Below, piece after piece: positions 38,171-50,285 of a stretch of DNA of 64,000 bases. The translations under genes were made by a program, and so were the position numbers. The stretch is from Megamerina dolium (taxonomy: Eukaryota > Arthropoda > Insecta > Diptera > Megamerinidae): NCBI GenBank assembly GCA_963854835.1, contig OY978527.1, forward strand, positions 32,583,047 to 32,647,046. The letters are read 5' to 3'. Within the stretch, counting starts at the first letter, position 1; each line of letters begins with the position of its first letter. The notes beneath the pieces were generated by a model. The model searched no databases. It was not told the origin of the DNA and saw only the letters and a list, made by a program, of their open reading frames with translations.

Positions 38171-40285
38171 TTTCAGTTGCGTTCCAGTGCCTAATTGGAC
38201 TCAAGAGATTTCCAAGAGATTTTTCTTATTCAAGTTTTACAATGTTAACAAAATAATTTCTTCAAAAACTGTGAATAAAATGAAATTTATAAATTTAATT
38301 GGTAATGACTCCAGTAGGCATACAGTGAAACGAGAATTACAAAAACCTTCTGGATTTGTAAAATTAAAGTCTAAGCAAGCAAGTTTTAATTTCATTTTTG
38401 TTTTTACATGAATTAGAGAGTAGAAAGTATTATACTTGTTGCATTTGTATCGGCTCATCTCCATAATAGGAATAGAAAACTTGATTCGTATTATCGTATC
38501 ATACGTGACACACACTGTAGATGCTTTTATTCGACGCCACTACATACTGCTACTGTTTTACAATATTTGTTATAATTTTTTATTATAATTATAAAAATAA
38601 TAATTATTATTATCCACGTATTGACGTAACGCAATGGAGATTTGTTCTGTTTTTTTGTTTTTTCGAATAAGTATTTCATTTGACTTGTATTAATAATTTT
38701 GTAAATAATTTATTATTTAATCACTTAGTATGTATTTATATATTTCTCTCAAAGATTGATGCTGATCAAATAATTGCCAATCGATTTACGATTACTACGC
38801 ATCATTACGACGCATCATTGTTGCTATACATTTATGTGTATACTCATGTTTACAGTATTTTGGTGTGCTGAGTAGTTTTCTTGTTTTCCCACTCACAAAA
38901 AGTGTCAATTGCTTTTCACATACATATATACCTATGTATAAATACATGGAAATTGCAAAATAATTTCCGTTTTATGCCGGTTTTTCTTTTATACATTTTC
39001 CTTGATATGTGCACATATATACGCGCAGATGTAATTCCAATATGACACCAAATACAAAAGACTTAAGAAAAAAACTGGCATATTATGTGAGTACTCCTCA
39101 TAATTTTTTTATTATTTTACTTTACATAATAGGGGAGAGGTGTCTAAGATCGACTGGAGTGAAAGTATAACCACACAATATTCTCAATTTAATGTACTAC
39201 TAGAATAAATGTCAAAATTGACATTTGATAGCTATGTTGACAAGCATGATTTTAGATATAATAAATGCCGTCAGTCGTACACTTTGTTTCTGATAAGGTT
39301 TAGTGCTAAAAAAGTGAGTAACAATTTTCTTAGTTCAACAGTGGAATATTTTTGGTTTTTTTAATATCTCTTTGTATTTATTATTTTAGGGAACAAGTGT
39401 TTGTGAGAAGTAACTTAACAAAACGTGATAAATCCATTTATTGCGTGTTCTTGTATTCGCTCGCCATGACCTAACAAAGGCAGCCGCTGGATTTTGATGC
39501 TCTTTAATATATCAATATCGGCATATATAGCTCAAACAACTTATGATTATACCTTATACGGCACTCGCTATCAATACAAACAGGTTCAAAGATCTTACGT
39601 AGGACTTTTTTCTCGAAAACTCGAAAACTTCATTAAATTAATATATTCTTATTAGAGTCATTAGAATACATACATACTGTTTCTGTATCGTATAAATAGA
39701 ATTTCATAAAATGCCGCGAGTAAAAGTGTTAAATGTGTCACAAAAATAAAAGACAAAATCACGAACAATTCACACATTTAGAGCCCACAACACAAAAGTA
39801 AGCATACATATTTAGATGTACGCTTGTGTGATGTTGCAACTTGTTATTGCAATACTCATACGAGTAGTGTGCGAGTATTTATGTACTTACATTATTGCAG
39901 CTATAGCGATTTTTTCTATTTTCTTAATGTCATAAATTGTATTGAGGGAACCGCCAAGAGCACACACAAAAAACAGCTCAGATTGTATAAAAGGATTGCA
40001 ATTATATTACTAAGCAATGGCTGTTGCAGCAGTGGTAAAACATAAGAGAGCACAGCAAAACAAAGAAATACTAAAATATGATTAAAACGTTCCCGCATAT
40101 ATATCGAGTAGTAAATGCTTTTTGTTCACACTTGCGACACAGCGAGACATATAACGAATGTTGCAAAATTTGAAATTAAAAAGTTACTACATACTCAGCA
40201 TATTGTAACTAGTTTAGAGACTAGTTCTACAGGTCAAAAAGATCTTTTGTTAAATTTTTATTCAGAATATTTATATATTGTACAT
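38171..40285. other. 2.1-kb AT-rich intergenic stretch
   Basis: No gene or repeat family recognised. Confidence 0.4.
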
Positions 40286-40293
40286 ATATATAT

Positions 40294-40351
<58 letters not shown>
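40286..40351. repeat. (TA)n microsatellite
   Basis: TA repeats preceded by two copies of TATTGTACATATATA and followed by (AAAT)n. Confidence 0.9.
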
Positions 40352-40355
<4 letters not shown>

Positions 40356-41061
40356 TAAATAAATAAATAAATACATATGTATTTATATATATAATATATA
40401 TAAATTGAAATTTCGTAAAAAGAGTCACCTTTACAAACAAAGAGAGTATAACAGAATTTTAAAAAAAAAATTACAATATTTCATCATTTTTGTGAGAGAT
40501 CATTGTCAAATGTTGGTAGGTGTATTCGCTAGGCTACTGCTATATAATCAACCAGCCAACTTCAACCAATTGCAATGTCACATAATAATTGCAATTTTAT
40601 GCAAATACTACAAAAAAAGTAGTCAACTATAATAACAATATATTGTAATTAACACAAACATATAATTTAAGCGGCCTCTACAAAATACAATAGTAATAAG
40701 CATTCAACGTAGTTTCATATATTGTACATAATACGTATAATATTGTAGGTATTTATTATACCCAAGCAACTTATTGATAATTGTTTTTGTTTTACATAGA
40801 TGCTAGATGTTGTATAGGGAAATACATAATTACCAGATTTAATTTGGATTTTATCCCACTGAGCTGTGACTATGCTATTTAAATCTCCACACACACACAC
40901 ACACTCACGCACAAATACATTTCTGGGCGGTGCTGAGGCTACTGGGTGGGGGGGGGGGTGGTGTGTTGTTGATATTGCGAAAGACCTCTTGTGTTCCATC
41001 GACAAATTACCAGGCCAGATAGATTGTTAGAGATGAGAGTTTCTATAAGATAGACATAATG
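40352..41061. other. intergenic stretch
   Basis: No gene recognised. A short (CA)n run at about 40888-40905 and a poly-G/C run at about 40948-40960 are the only simple repeats. Confidence 0.4.
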
Positions 41062-41145
41062 GAACTACTTTCGAAATGTCAACAAGTTATCGAATAAAAC
41101 GTTGCGTATTTCACCTAAATCGGATCATTCTAACTATGCTAAATA
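41062..41145 (+). mobile_element. 3' terminal scrap of a mariner
   Basis: CAACAAGTTATCGAATAAAA followed by CGTTGCGTATTTCACCTAAATCG matches, with few changes, the last codons and 3' UTR of the mariner at 57018-58114 (there about 58008-58070). About 80 bp remain. Confidence 0.8.
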
Positions 41146-41187
41146 AATAATTGTATGCATAAATAAATAAATAAATAAAAAAAATAG

Positions 41188-41190
<3 letters not shown>

Positions 41191-41233
<43 letters not shown>
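41191..41233. repeat. (TA)n microsatellite after an (AAAT)n run
   Basis: About 43 bp of TA following (AAAT)n at about 41144-41180, directly after the mariner scrap. Confidence 0.9.
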
Positions 41234-41236
<3 letters not shown>

Positions 41237-43089
41237 TACATATGTATATTTATCGAATACAAAATCTAGGGTTGGTCACGATATTCCATTGATGACGGCT
41301 ACAACGATGACGACGACGACGATTTAAGTTTGTGACTATAAGTTATGAGTGTAGACTTTAGATACATACATACAATACATTCTTATAAATGCATGTTCGA
41401 ATACTCCCATATTTTGAATTAAGCGGAATTTGGCACACCAAAATTGCAACAAAATAAAAATAATATCAAAACAACAACAACAACACATGCGATACCACAG
41501 CACATGTACTCGTACCTGTATCGTATTATTGTTTTTTTGCAATCTTGCAAAATATTGTCTATGAAACATTTTTTCTTTTAAATAAAGTGTTAGAGCAAGC
41601 GTATTCCATGCAAACAAAAAAGGTCAATAATAGGAATTTATGGGTTGTAGCTCGTTCGCTAGTCATTTTTATAAATTAACCTAAATTACTTTATAAACAA
41701 AAGCAAAAGTAAATAATTTGAATTTTTTCCTTAATTACATTCATACTTTTTATATGGTGGAAATACATATTTAAAGAGATTCCAATGCGAATAGTCCAAA
41801 ACTAGGTCATGCTAGAATATAACTTTATTTGCCAAATATTGTTAGTCATGGTTAAGTGGTTAAATGGTTATTAGACTGTCAAAGCCTAACGGATTTCGGC
41901 AACGTTTTTTTTAAAGTTTTATTTTTTTTTTATTTATTTACTCCATATATTAATTTATATGATGTTAAAAACCATGTCTAGTTACAAGTATTTATTGCCA
42001 GTGGTTGAAATGTATAAACGTTCTAGAATTATTGTATTAGCTTGTATAGTTTCTAATCATATATTTTGTTGTACACATTTAAGTAGGTAGAGCATATTTT
42101 GTTAAACTATATAATAATATCCGTTCTTGTGATTATCTTTTTGTAATACCTTTGAATTTCTGGTTATTGCTATTTTTAAATTGTGTAAGAGCAAGTTTTG
42201 TTTTACATATTTAGAAATACGAGTACATAGTGCTTGATCGAAAATTACTTGGACAAATTGATTAATGTGCTTTTTGAAAATTGGCCGTAATAAAAATTAA
42301 TAAATTGAAAATGAAATCATCAAATTGAGAAGACCAGAATGTAAAGAATATACATTTTAACTAATTGCCATGATGTGTATTATGTATACTACAGGTAACG
42401 AAGCTTCAGATGAAGAAATTGAATAGTAATGGACTGGCTGCTTTCATAACGAAGCACCATCACATACGTGAGAATTACATTATCAAATTTGAAAAGCGAG
42501 ATACTCTAATAGACATCCTATGTATATATGAAAAACGTGAGCATGAAATATTTTTCATAATTGTGGAAGCGCGTGGCGCAGATCAATTATTTCATATATA
42601 ATTGGCAATTATAAAGATTCAGCCAAATACAATTATATACATTGTACATATACATTATAATAATCGTTCATATACAGTGAAGATAACTACTATACACACT
42701 TATACTGTGTGTATATGTAAATGCAAAAATACATTAAGATTTTATGCTTGAAATCATTTCTTTACATCTACTGAAAGGTGGGCAATCAGTCAATAAACTA
42801 GCCAAAATAGTAGGAAACATCAAATTATGATTTGATAAAAATATGTATAAAACAATTACCCTGACGAGTTGAAATTAATTAATTTTGTTTACTTATTCGG
42901 CTTGTTACACATTCAGATTTTTGCTAAAAAAAAATACTATTCGTACTATTGCATAGTGTGTTTTTTCATGAAGCTAGGATGTTAATATTGTTAATTGTTA
43001 TACATATTTAGAACATTAAATAAATATATGTATTTAGAGAAAAATATAAATATTGACTTTAAAATAAAAATCATCAATATGTCCCATCT
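41234..43089. other. 1.9-kb AT-rich intergenic stretch
   Basis: No gene recognised. The frame at 42410-42601 (62 residues) has no known motif. GATGACGACGACGACGA at about 41307 is a short simple repeat. Confidence 0.4.
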
Positions 43090-43426
43090 ATAGGCTCCGA
43101 AGGCTCTTTGGCCTAGTATCTCTTCCAGTACTGTTGTGCTTATTAAATTTTGGACCGTATTAGATGGGACCTACTTATATATTATTATCCAGTTCTGAAT
43201 GGCAGAACCCTTGCTACATCACTTTTTCTGAGATTTGTCACAGAGCTCTCTTAGAAGCTTTTTCATGGCAAATTGTTACTGCTGCAAAAACTGCCAATTG
43301 TTTGCCGACAGGTGGATACCGTTCGAAAGAAAAACCTTTTCGATATTAAAGTTGTGCTTCAGCCGGGGATTCAAACCACGAGCTACAGATCAGAGCGCCA
43401 TCTCACCAAATGCTGAGCCCCACTGT
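43090..43426 (-). mobile_element. tRNA-derived SINE, near full length
   Basis: It has the same block order as the reference copy: tail GGCTCCGAAGGCTCTTTGGC, body ATTAGATGGGACCTACTTAT, TTGCCGACAGGTGGATACCG and head GCCGGGGATTCAAACCACGA. The A-box region is degenerate (CAAATGCTGAGCCCCACTG). Confidence 0.85.
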
Positions 43427-43674
43427 CTTTAAAATGTAAAAATATGAATATGAAGAAAATTAGTTGCATATGAAGCTGATCTTCACGGATTACTTTTTAA
43501 AATTCAAACCTTAATATTTTAAGAAAGTTATGTCAACCCCATCGCCGTGTTGTAATTTGTGAGTTAGAGATTTCGAAGTTTCGAAAACGATATCCATAAT
43601 TTTGAGCATTGCACATACCTCTATATATGGTTTAGATACGTTCCGTAAAAGTTGGAATACATAGGAGCATCGCA

Positions 43675-44785
43675 TATAAGTTCCTATCGTGCGTACTATG
43701 TGAAAGATTGAAGCCAATGTTCAACAACCTGATTGAACCTTATCAGTGTTGCTTCAGACCTAATAAATCTGCCATCGACTAGATTTTCATACTGCACCAA
43801 ATCCTGAAGCAGGCTCAAGAGAAACAAATCAACACATAACACCTATTTGTTGATTATAAAGCCGTTTTTGACAGTACGGTAAGGGATTGCACAAGATGTC
43901 TAAGTTCGGTAGTCTTGCGAAACAGAATGATACTGTATAGCTTCCGTAGTGTAGTGAAAATTGGGAATGACCCCTTCCTTGCCGTTTAAAACCGAACGAA
44001 GTTTCAGTTAAGGTGATTCGTTGTTGTGCGACTTCTGCAATCTTATTATGGCATTAGCTTCAACAAAAGTATCATGCTGTTATCGTATGCCGACGATATT
44101 GACATAATCAGCATGAATACGCGGACATTCTTAGAGTTAGAAAAAGAATTGCGTCGAATGAGTATTACGGTGAAAGAGGGCAAGGTAAAAGACCTAGTCT
44201 CAACAAACAAAGGGTCTTGGCATCTGGAGATATTGCGTAGGATTGCTTACTAGCAAACAGGTGCTACCTTGGGCTAAGTAAGCAATTGGGAAGTCGAGCC
44301 CTCTCTCGAGAAACGAAAACCACACTCTACAAGTCGCTCATCACACCCTTTCTTACATATGACTCAAAAGCTTGGACAATTTCCACCTCATATGAGAAAA
44401 TGTTCGGAGTCTTCGAGAGAAAAGTCCTACGCAAGATCTTTGGACTCATTTGCTTTGGCGGCAAGTATTGAATAAATTACAACCATGAGTTGTATAATAT
44501 GTATGCCGACACCGATATAGTATCGCATAAAAAATTCAAAGGCTGAGCTGACTAGGTCATGTCGAACGAATGAAAGAACACGTCTCAGAAAAGAAGGAGT
44601 TATATTTGGAACTCGCTGGTGGACGACCCAGAAAAGGCAGAACTAAACTCCGAGGGAAAGACTAAGTATTCCAGAACTTGAAATTTCTTACTGATGCCAG
44701 CACGCGAAGTGCAGAGATGGATGAATTAGGCCTAAATTGGTTTTCGGTTGTAATGGCCATATAAGTAAGTAAGTAAGTAGTACGT
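43675..44785 (+). mobile_element. second degenerate copy of the RTE-like LINE
   Basis: Pieces in order: VLCERLKPMFNNLIEPYQCC, FRPNKSAID then a stop, HLFVDYKAVFDST, VVKIGNDPF, GISFNKSIMLLSYADDIDII (YADD box intact), RRMSITVKEGKVKDLVSTN, SRALSRETKTTLYKSLIT, and the degraded C-terminus. The tail is TTTTCGGTTGTAATGGCCAT followed by (TAAG)n. There are many stops and frameshifts, and it begins further 3' than the copy at 28690. Confidence 0.85.
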
Positions 44786-45418
44786 GGTACGACGTCTGCT
44801 ATTCCGACCCTCTATCAGGGTATATGCTTATTTTATGGTGCAAATTAATCAAGCAAATTTATACTTGTAAACTCAATTAAACAATATGCCAAATGTTTTA
44901 GTGCAATATATACAAGTATGTGTCGTCAGCTTGTACATAAACAAATATAATATGATATTATACTACATTTTTCGTTAAGTTTCAAGCTATAATTTTCACA
45001 TATTTAATATTGCAACATTTGTGAGTAGGTATTTGCACAATTTGTTTGCACACCACCATTCTCAATACATTCTAATTAGCAACATTAATGGACAACAATA
45101 ACTAGATCAGGCAAATTTGTAGTAGTTAAACAAGTGCAATTTAATTAATTTGTGACACTCAGTCGCTATTGTTGCATTTAAAATGAAGAAAAAAAGGCAA
45201 AAAAGAACAAAATAAAATATACCAAAAATGTTCAAATTACATTTTTTTCTTTTTCTCAATTAAATATGATTATTATTTCCGAATGATTAATTCTGCTGTC
45301 GATGTGGCCGCCTGTTATTAAATAATTTATATAATATGACTAGCTATTGCTGGCATCAATAAGAATACTTGCATGGTATGCATGTATTTATAAAGAACCC
45401 AAACTAAATATGAGTGTA
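44786..45418. other. AT-rich intergenic stretch
   Basis: No gene recognised. Confidence 0.4.
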
Positions 45419-46660
45419 CAGGGTCCGGCACTCGAAGTGTAACCAATTAAAAAGGCCATAAATTTAGTTTGGAAAATTACTTTTACTCAATTCAAGGTAC
45501 AAAATGGATGACCACCTTTTGTCTTGACTATGGTCTTGAGACGGTCAATAATCGAATCGCAAGCTGCCCGAATGTGACTTGCAGGTATTGGTATTGGCCC
45601 ACTCGCGGACAATCACTTTTTTCAGCGCCTCGAGACTGGCGTATCTTTTAGTTCGTACCTTGCTCTCCAAAATGATCCAAAGAGAATAATACTTTGGATT
45701 CGCGTCTGGTGAATTCGAGAGCCATTGTGTGGTCGTTATGAAGTTCGGAACGTTGTTTTTCAGCCATTCTTGGTTCACACGAGCTTTGTGAGAAGGTGCC
45801 GAGTCCTGTTGAAACGTTCATGGTCTGCCACCGAAATGTTTGTCTGCCCACGGCTTCAAAGCAACCTCCAGAATACTTTCCCGATAATATATCGCATATA
45901 CCTTGACGCCAGGCTCGATAAAAACGATTGAAGAGCAGGCAGGTGGCAGGTGCTGCCTCCTGGTGGCCAATCGATGACTCAAATTCTCGTATGAACGGTT
46001 GGTCAAGTAAACCCTATCGTTTTGAGAGTTTACGAATTGCTCAATTGGAAAAATTTTCTCGTCAGAAAACACAATGTTCGGAAATTGACCGCTTTCGGCC
46101 AAGCGGAGCAACTCCTTCACTCTCTCAAGTCTAACTTGTTGCTGTTTCAGTGTGAGATCATGCGCCTTTTGGATCTTGTAAGGCTTGACCTTCAGATCAT
46201 TTTTCAGTATACGGCGGATGCTACGGTCGGATATTTTCACTTCTTTTGCCATTTGATTGGCATTTCGTCGGGGATTTAGCTCGTCGCTTCTTCACTTTTT
46301 GAACCATCTCATGTGACGTTGCAGTCTTTTGATGACCACTTCCATGACGTTTTTTTGATGCTACCAGTATTATTGTAACGAGTTGTGGTGGGATAAACAA
46401 AAACTTTATCCACTTTAAGGTGTTTGAGATCACGAACAATCGCTGGTTGTGATTTTCCAGCTAAATATAAAGCAATCACACTATTACGTTTGAAATCCAT
46501 CACTGATTTTTTTTTTCGCGTTCACTTTTTGGCAAAATGCTTTTGTGCTCTTGTAAACAATACTCCAAACTGTCATTTAGCAAATTTTTAGACAGCTGAT
46601 GCCCGTGCCTTAGCTGCGCGAGCGGTCTGAAGTTGGTTACACTTCGAGTGCCGGACCCTG
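45419..46660 (-). mobile_element. DD37D-type (maT-like) Tc1/mariner element with perfect terminal repeats and a broken transposase
   Basis: The ends CAGGGTCCGGCACTCGAAGT... (from 45419) and the inverse ending at 46660 are identical for 28 bp, with TA on both sides; 1242 bp in all. Minus-strand coding pieces in order: MDFKRNSVIALYLAGKSQ (helix-turn-helix), ISDRSIRRILKNDLKVKPYK, FPNIVFSDEKIFPIEQ (first Asp), TFQQDSAPSHKARVN (second Asp) and SPDANPKYYSLWIILE. The family reads NPxDYxxW here, so the third Asp, expected 37 residues after the second, is Tyr in this copy. At least three frame changes break the gene. The perfect ends could still be recognised by a transposase supplied elsewhere. Confidence 0.9.
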
Positions 46661-46662
46661 TA

Positions 46663-47367
46663 TATGTGAACAATTACTATAGACGTATTTAGTTTAACCC
46701 TTCTGTGCAGTTAGAAAAAAAATTTATAATGTTAGGGTCATTAAAAAACCCCTCTAAAAATTTCTATGGAAAAAGTAAAAAACGATTGATTCCAATGCAA
46801 ATAATACTACAAATACTACCTGAAGAAGATTATAGACATAATTTCCATTTTTTTTATTATTTCTGTCATATTCTTGTCATAGTAGTGCTTGTTATAGATC
46901 CCGAGATCAAAGTTGTATTTTGCAAACTGTGCAAGATTTAAAAGTTTTGGCCAGTAGTTATAGTCAAAATTAAGATTATTAAACCTCCGAAATTAACTAG
47001 CATACCAGTATCATTAGTAACTGTTATATGTATAGAGTAGCACTTCAATCTAATAATAGCAAATTATATTGTAATATAAGTTTTTTTTAACTTATAATAT
47101 GTTGAATAAGCCATATACCTGAATTAATATTATGAAGTTTACGAAGAGCGTCTTTCAGTTTCGGTGTGAGAACAAAAAATTATTCAAGTCCGTTAGTTAC
47201 AAAAGTTGAACATAATGTATGGCCAAATACCCCTGACATAATTTGTCCTCGTAACTCAATTCCTTCTGATTTATAATTGTTGCACCAAATGTATGCTCGT
47301 AATAGTATATAAAGTATTGCACAATAATAAAAGTGATAAAACAGAACTTCATGAAAATATGGTATTA
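46663..47367. other. AT-rich intergenic stretch
   Basis: No gene recognised. Confidence 0.4.
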
Positions 47368-47375
47368 CGTTCCAC

Positions 47376-47667
47376 CAGTGGCGTGTCCAGGGGAGGGAAT
47401 CAGGTAGACAGATCCATCATTAACCAACAGACTATCTTTAGAAATATAGATTTTTTAATTTTTCTCTCTCATACGACAAATTGTATATATAGGCTTGAAG
47501 ATTGATGTTAAGTAATATTGTGTTCCTTTGCCACATGGCTTTAATCAAGGGGCAATTAAATGATAGATCAACACTGGTAGTTTTTATAACAGCTAAATAG
47601 AAATTGTAAATAGAAGCAATTTTTTTTTACCAAATGCCTCTTTCAGAAAATCCTCGCTACGCCACTG
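47376..47667. mobile_element. 292-bp non-autonomous hAT-like element
   Basis: The left end CAGTGGCGTGTCCAGGGGAG and the right end (read inverted) CAGTGGCGTAGCGAGG share a CAGTGGCGT terminus. The flanking octamers CGTTCCAC (47368-47375) and TGTTGCAC (47668-47675) match at six of eight positions, as expected for an aged 8-bp target duplication. CAGNG ends and 8-bp duplications are hAT features. The interior is AT-rich and non-coding. Confidence 0.65.
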
Positions 47668-47675
47668 TGTTGCAC

Positions 47676-48339
47676 CATGTCTATTACGACATGAGTATAG
47701 AAAAATGATGTGCTTAAGTCGTAGCATACGTAATACGTGCATACAATTGAAAGATTTGAAATACAATAAAATGAAAAAGCACATGTCAAGCAATTTGTAG
47801 CCATTACTGCCGTCATATGCATTTTCGATTAGAGTAAAAGTGAAACCTCATTTTATGTGACAATTTATGCCAAACATGTAAACGTCTGTTGGTAATTTTC
47901 GTTATAATTTTCGTAAATAAATAGCAAACACCCATATTACGTATAATATCAGATATGAATGCTTGTAAGCAACTGTGGAATACTACAATGGAATACCGAT
48001 AATTTAACGATAATAGCCCATCAGCTCATCAATAAATATACACAAAAAGTTAATTTTATGTACATATGTACAATATAATAAAATGAAACAGAAGAAATAC
48101 ACCGATATTTATACTAAATACATGTAACTATAACAGCACTTTCACATAGACTGAGAGTAACACTGGTAATTTGCAAAAAAAAAATAAAATAAATAAGTAT
48201 TCATCCACATGCACGCACTTGCTGAGTTCAATTTTAGATTAAATAAATATTTTTTATTTTATTATTTTCATGTTTTAATACTATTATTAGTACATTGTAA
48301 AATTTCTTAACGTTATTTTCCTTCAATATAGGGTGTTTT
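47676..48339. other. AT-rich intergenic stretch
   Basis: No gene recognised. Confidence 0.4.
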
Positions 48340-48850
48340 TTTCAGAAGTTTCATTTGCTGATGCCGATTAAACGATCACAAATTGGTCCGATATGGCAAC
48401 GTTAGTATTAATTATGGTAGGTTTGTTTCGCCATTTCATCAGAATTCAACTAATACCAGAACAAGGCTTGCAAATTGTGCAAATTTATTTCGAAAATCAT
48501 GGTTCAGTTCTGGAATGTAACTCGCCATCCGAGTGACTAATTTCACTAACGATGCACCATTTTTGTACTACATATAATCCAAATGATAATATGCACCGTA
48601 GTAACAATTGCTAATGTAGAGCGTAGTATTGAGGAAGACCCAAATGAGTAGATTCACTATTGCGCGCAGCTATTGGAACTGTGCTCGTCCACTTTATGGA
48701 AAATATTACGTAGCAATCTTGTGCTATGACCTTATAAGATACAGCTAATGTAGGAATAAAAGCTGAATGATCATCATTCGCGCCATACATTTGCTCAGTG
48801 GGCACAAAATCAACTGGAAGTCAACCCACTGTTTAATCGCAATATTCTAT
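48340..48850 (+). mobile_element. N-terminal half of a Tc3-like (DUF4817-type) transposon, cut off at a SINE
   Basis: Plus-strand frames read QLIPEQGLQIVQIYFENHGS followed by VLE (the N-terminal helix-turn-helix), then after a degraded stretch SIEEDPNE, LLELCSSTLWKILRSNLVL and HHSRHTFAQWAQNQLEVNPL, then FNRNILFSS. The family continues into a SDEAHF box at this point, but here the sequence passes into the SINE copy at 48853. The relic at 22230-22475 holds the opposite end of a similar gene. Confidence 0.75.
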
Positions 48851-48852
48851 TC

Positions 48853-48912
48853 AGTTCTGCAGTGCCGTAGTTCAGTGGTTAGTGCGTTGGCCTTCTGATG
48901 TGTAGGTAAAAC
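48853..48912 (+). mobile_element. tRNA-derived SINE, tRNA-like head only
   Basis: GCAGTGCCGTAGTTCAGTGG, then TTAGTGCGTTGGCCTTCTGA and TGTGTAGGT match the reference head through the anticodon-arm region. The B box and the body are missing. It is placed where the Tc3-like gene is interrupted. Confidence 0.75.
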
Positions 48913-49308
48913 CACTTAAAATTTATGTTTATTATATGTATCGAATACGTTTTGGATATATGTAACCTGCATTTATATGCTTTGATGGTTAAATACTTAT
49001 CGCACAAAGTACTTTGCAACAAAACTAAAATCCATTAGGAACATTAATCTTGAAATCCATCTAAAATCGCTATATTGTTTTTACAATATATTACATAACT
49101 ACTGCTAGATTGCTTTTTTATTGATGGCCTAAAAACATTACAATTTTATCAAACTCAAAAAGTACTCATACTTTGCTAATAGTAAGAGAGCGCAGGTTAT
49201 TACATTACACATAGTTGTATTATTTAAATTTTATTTAAAACAATTTTTTTTTTTTCGATATTGCACTGTAAAAATATTTCATATTTTCATTGTATATGGA
49301 TATTTCAG
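48913..49308. other. AT-rich spacer between two SINE pieces
   Basis: No gene recognised. The two flanking SINE pieces overlap in the head region, so they are separate copies and not one interrupted copy. Confidence 0.5.
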
Positions 49309-49495
49309 CATCAGTGTGTTGGCTTTCAGAACTGAGGGTCGTTGGTTTCAATCACCGGCTGAGAGATAAACTATCGAAAAGATTTTTTTTTTCGAACATA
49401 ACCCACCTGTCGACCAGCAATTGGCAAGCTCTGGGATAAAGCTCTATGTTACAACAGTCAAGTCGCCCGGCACGAGAGAAGCTCGGACAAAGGAC
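49309..49495 (+). mobile_element. tRNA-derived SINE, partial and rearranged
   Basis: It starts in the anticodon-arm region (GTGTGTTGGCTTTCAGA). It keeps a B-box-like GGTTTCAATCACCGGCTG, then TATCGAAAAGATT, CCACCTGTCGACCAGCAATT, and ends AGAGAAGCTCGGACAAAGG. An internal block around the CCGGAACCGG motif is deleted. Confidence 0.75.
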
Positions 49496-49958
49496 TGAGA
49501 TTTCAAATTAAATGACGCAGCTGAAAATTTGACCGTAGTTTATAAACATATGGTAGTTGACAAGAGCATAGAACGTTATTACGTTCGAAATTCAAAAAAT
49601 CGCTGACATATCTAACTGCCCTCTATTCAATGCTGATACTTGTCACATATCACATATAACTATTAACGTATATGTATGTATACTATGTCTACAACTTAAT
49701 TAAATGACCGTAATCACCATTACCAGAAACCACAAAGGCATTCAACTTGCCGAGCAACTTGTCATTGTTAAACGTTGCCAAAAACAAACACGTACACACA
49801 CAAATGCCTATCAAATAAATTTTATAATTGTGCACAATTAACTCTATTGATTATATCATTGTAAATTTTGTGAAAACGAAATACATAAAACTAAAACAAG
49901 AACAACAATTCTGCATGGGTAATTTTGTACATTTTACATTTTTAAAAAAGCCCAAAAA

Positions 49959-50285
<327 letters not shown>

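Noticed and set aside
38055..38411. 118-residue plus-strand frame with a hydrophobic start
   Set aside because: It begins inside a DINE-1-like repeat tail and shows no protein motif.
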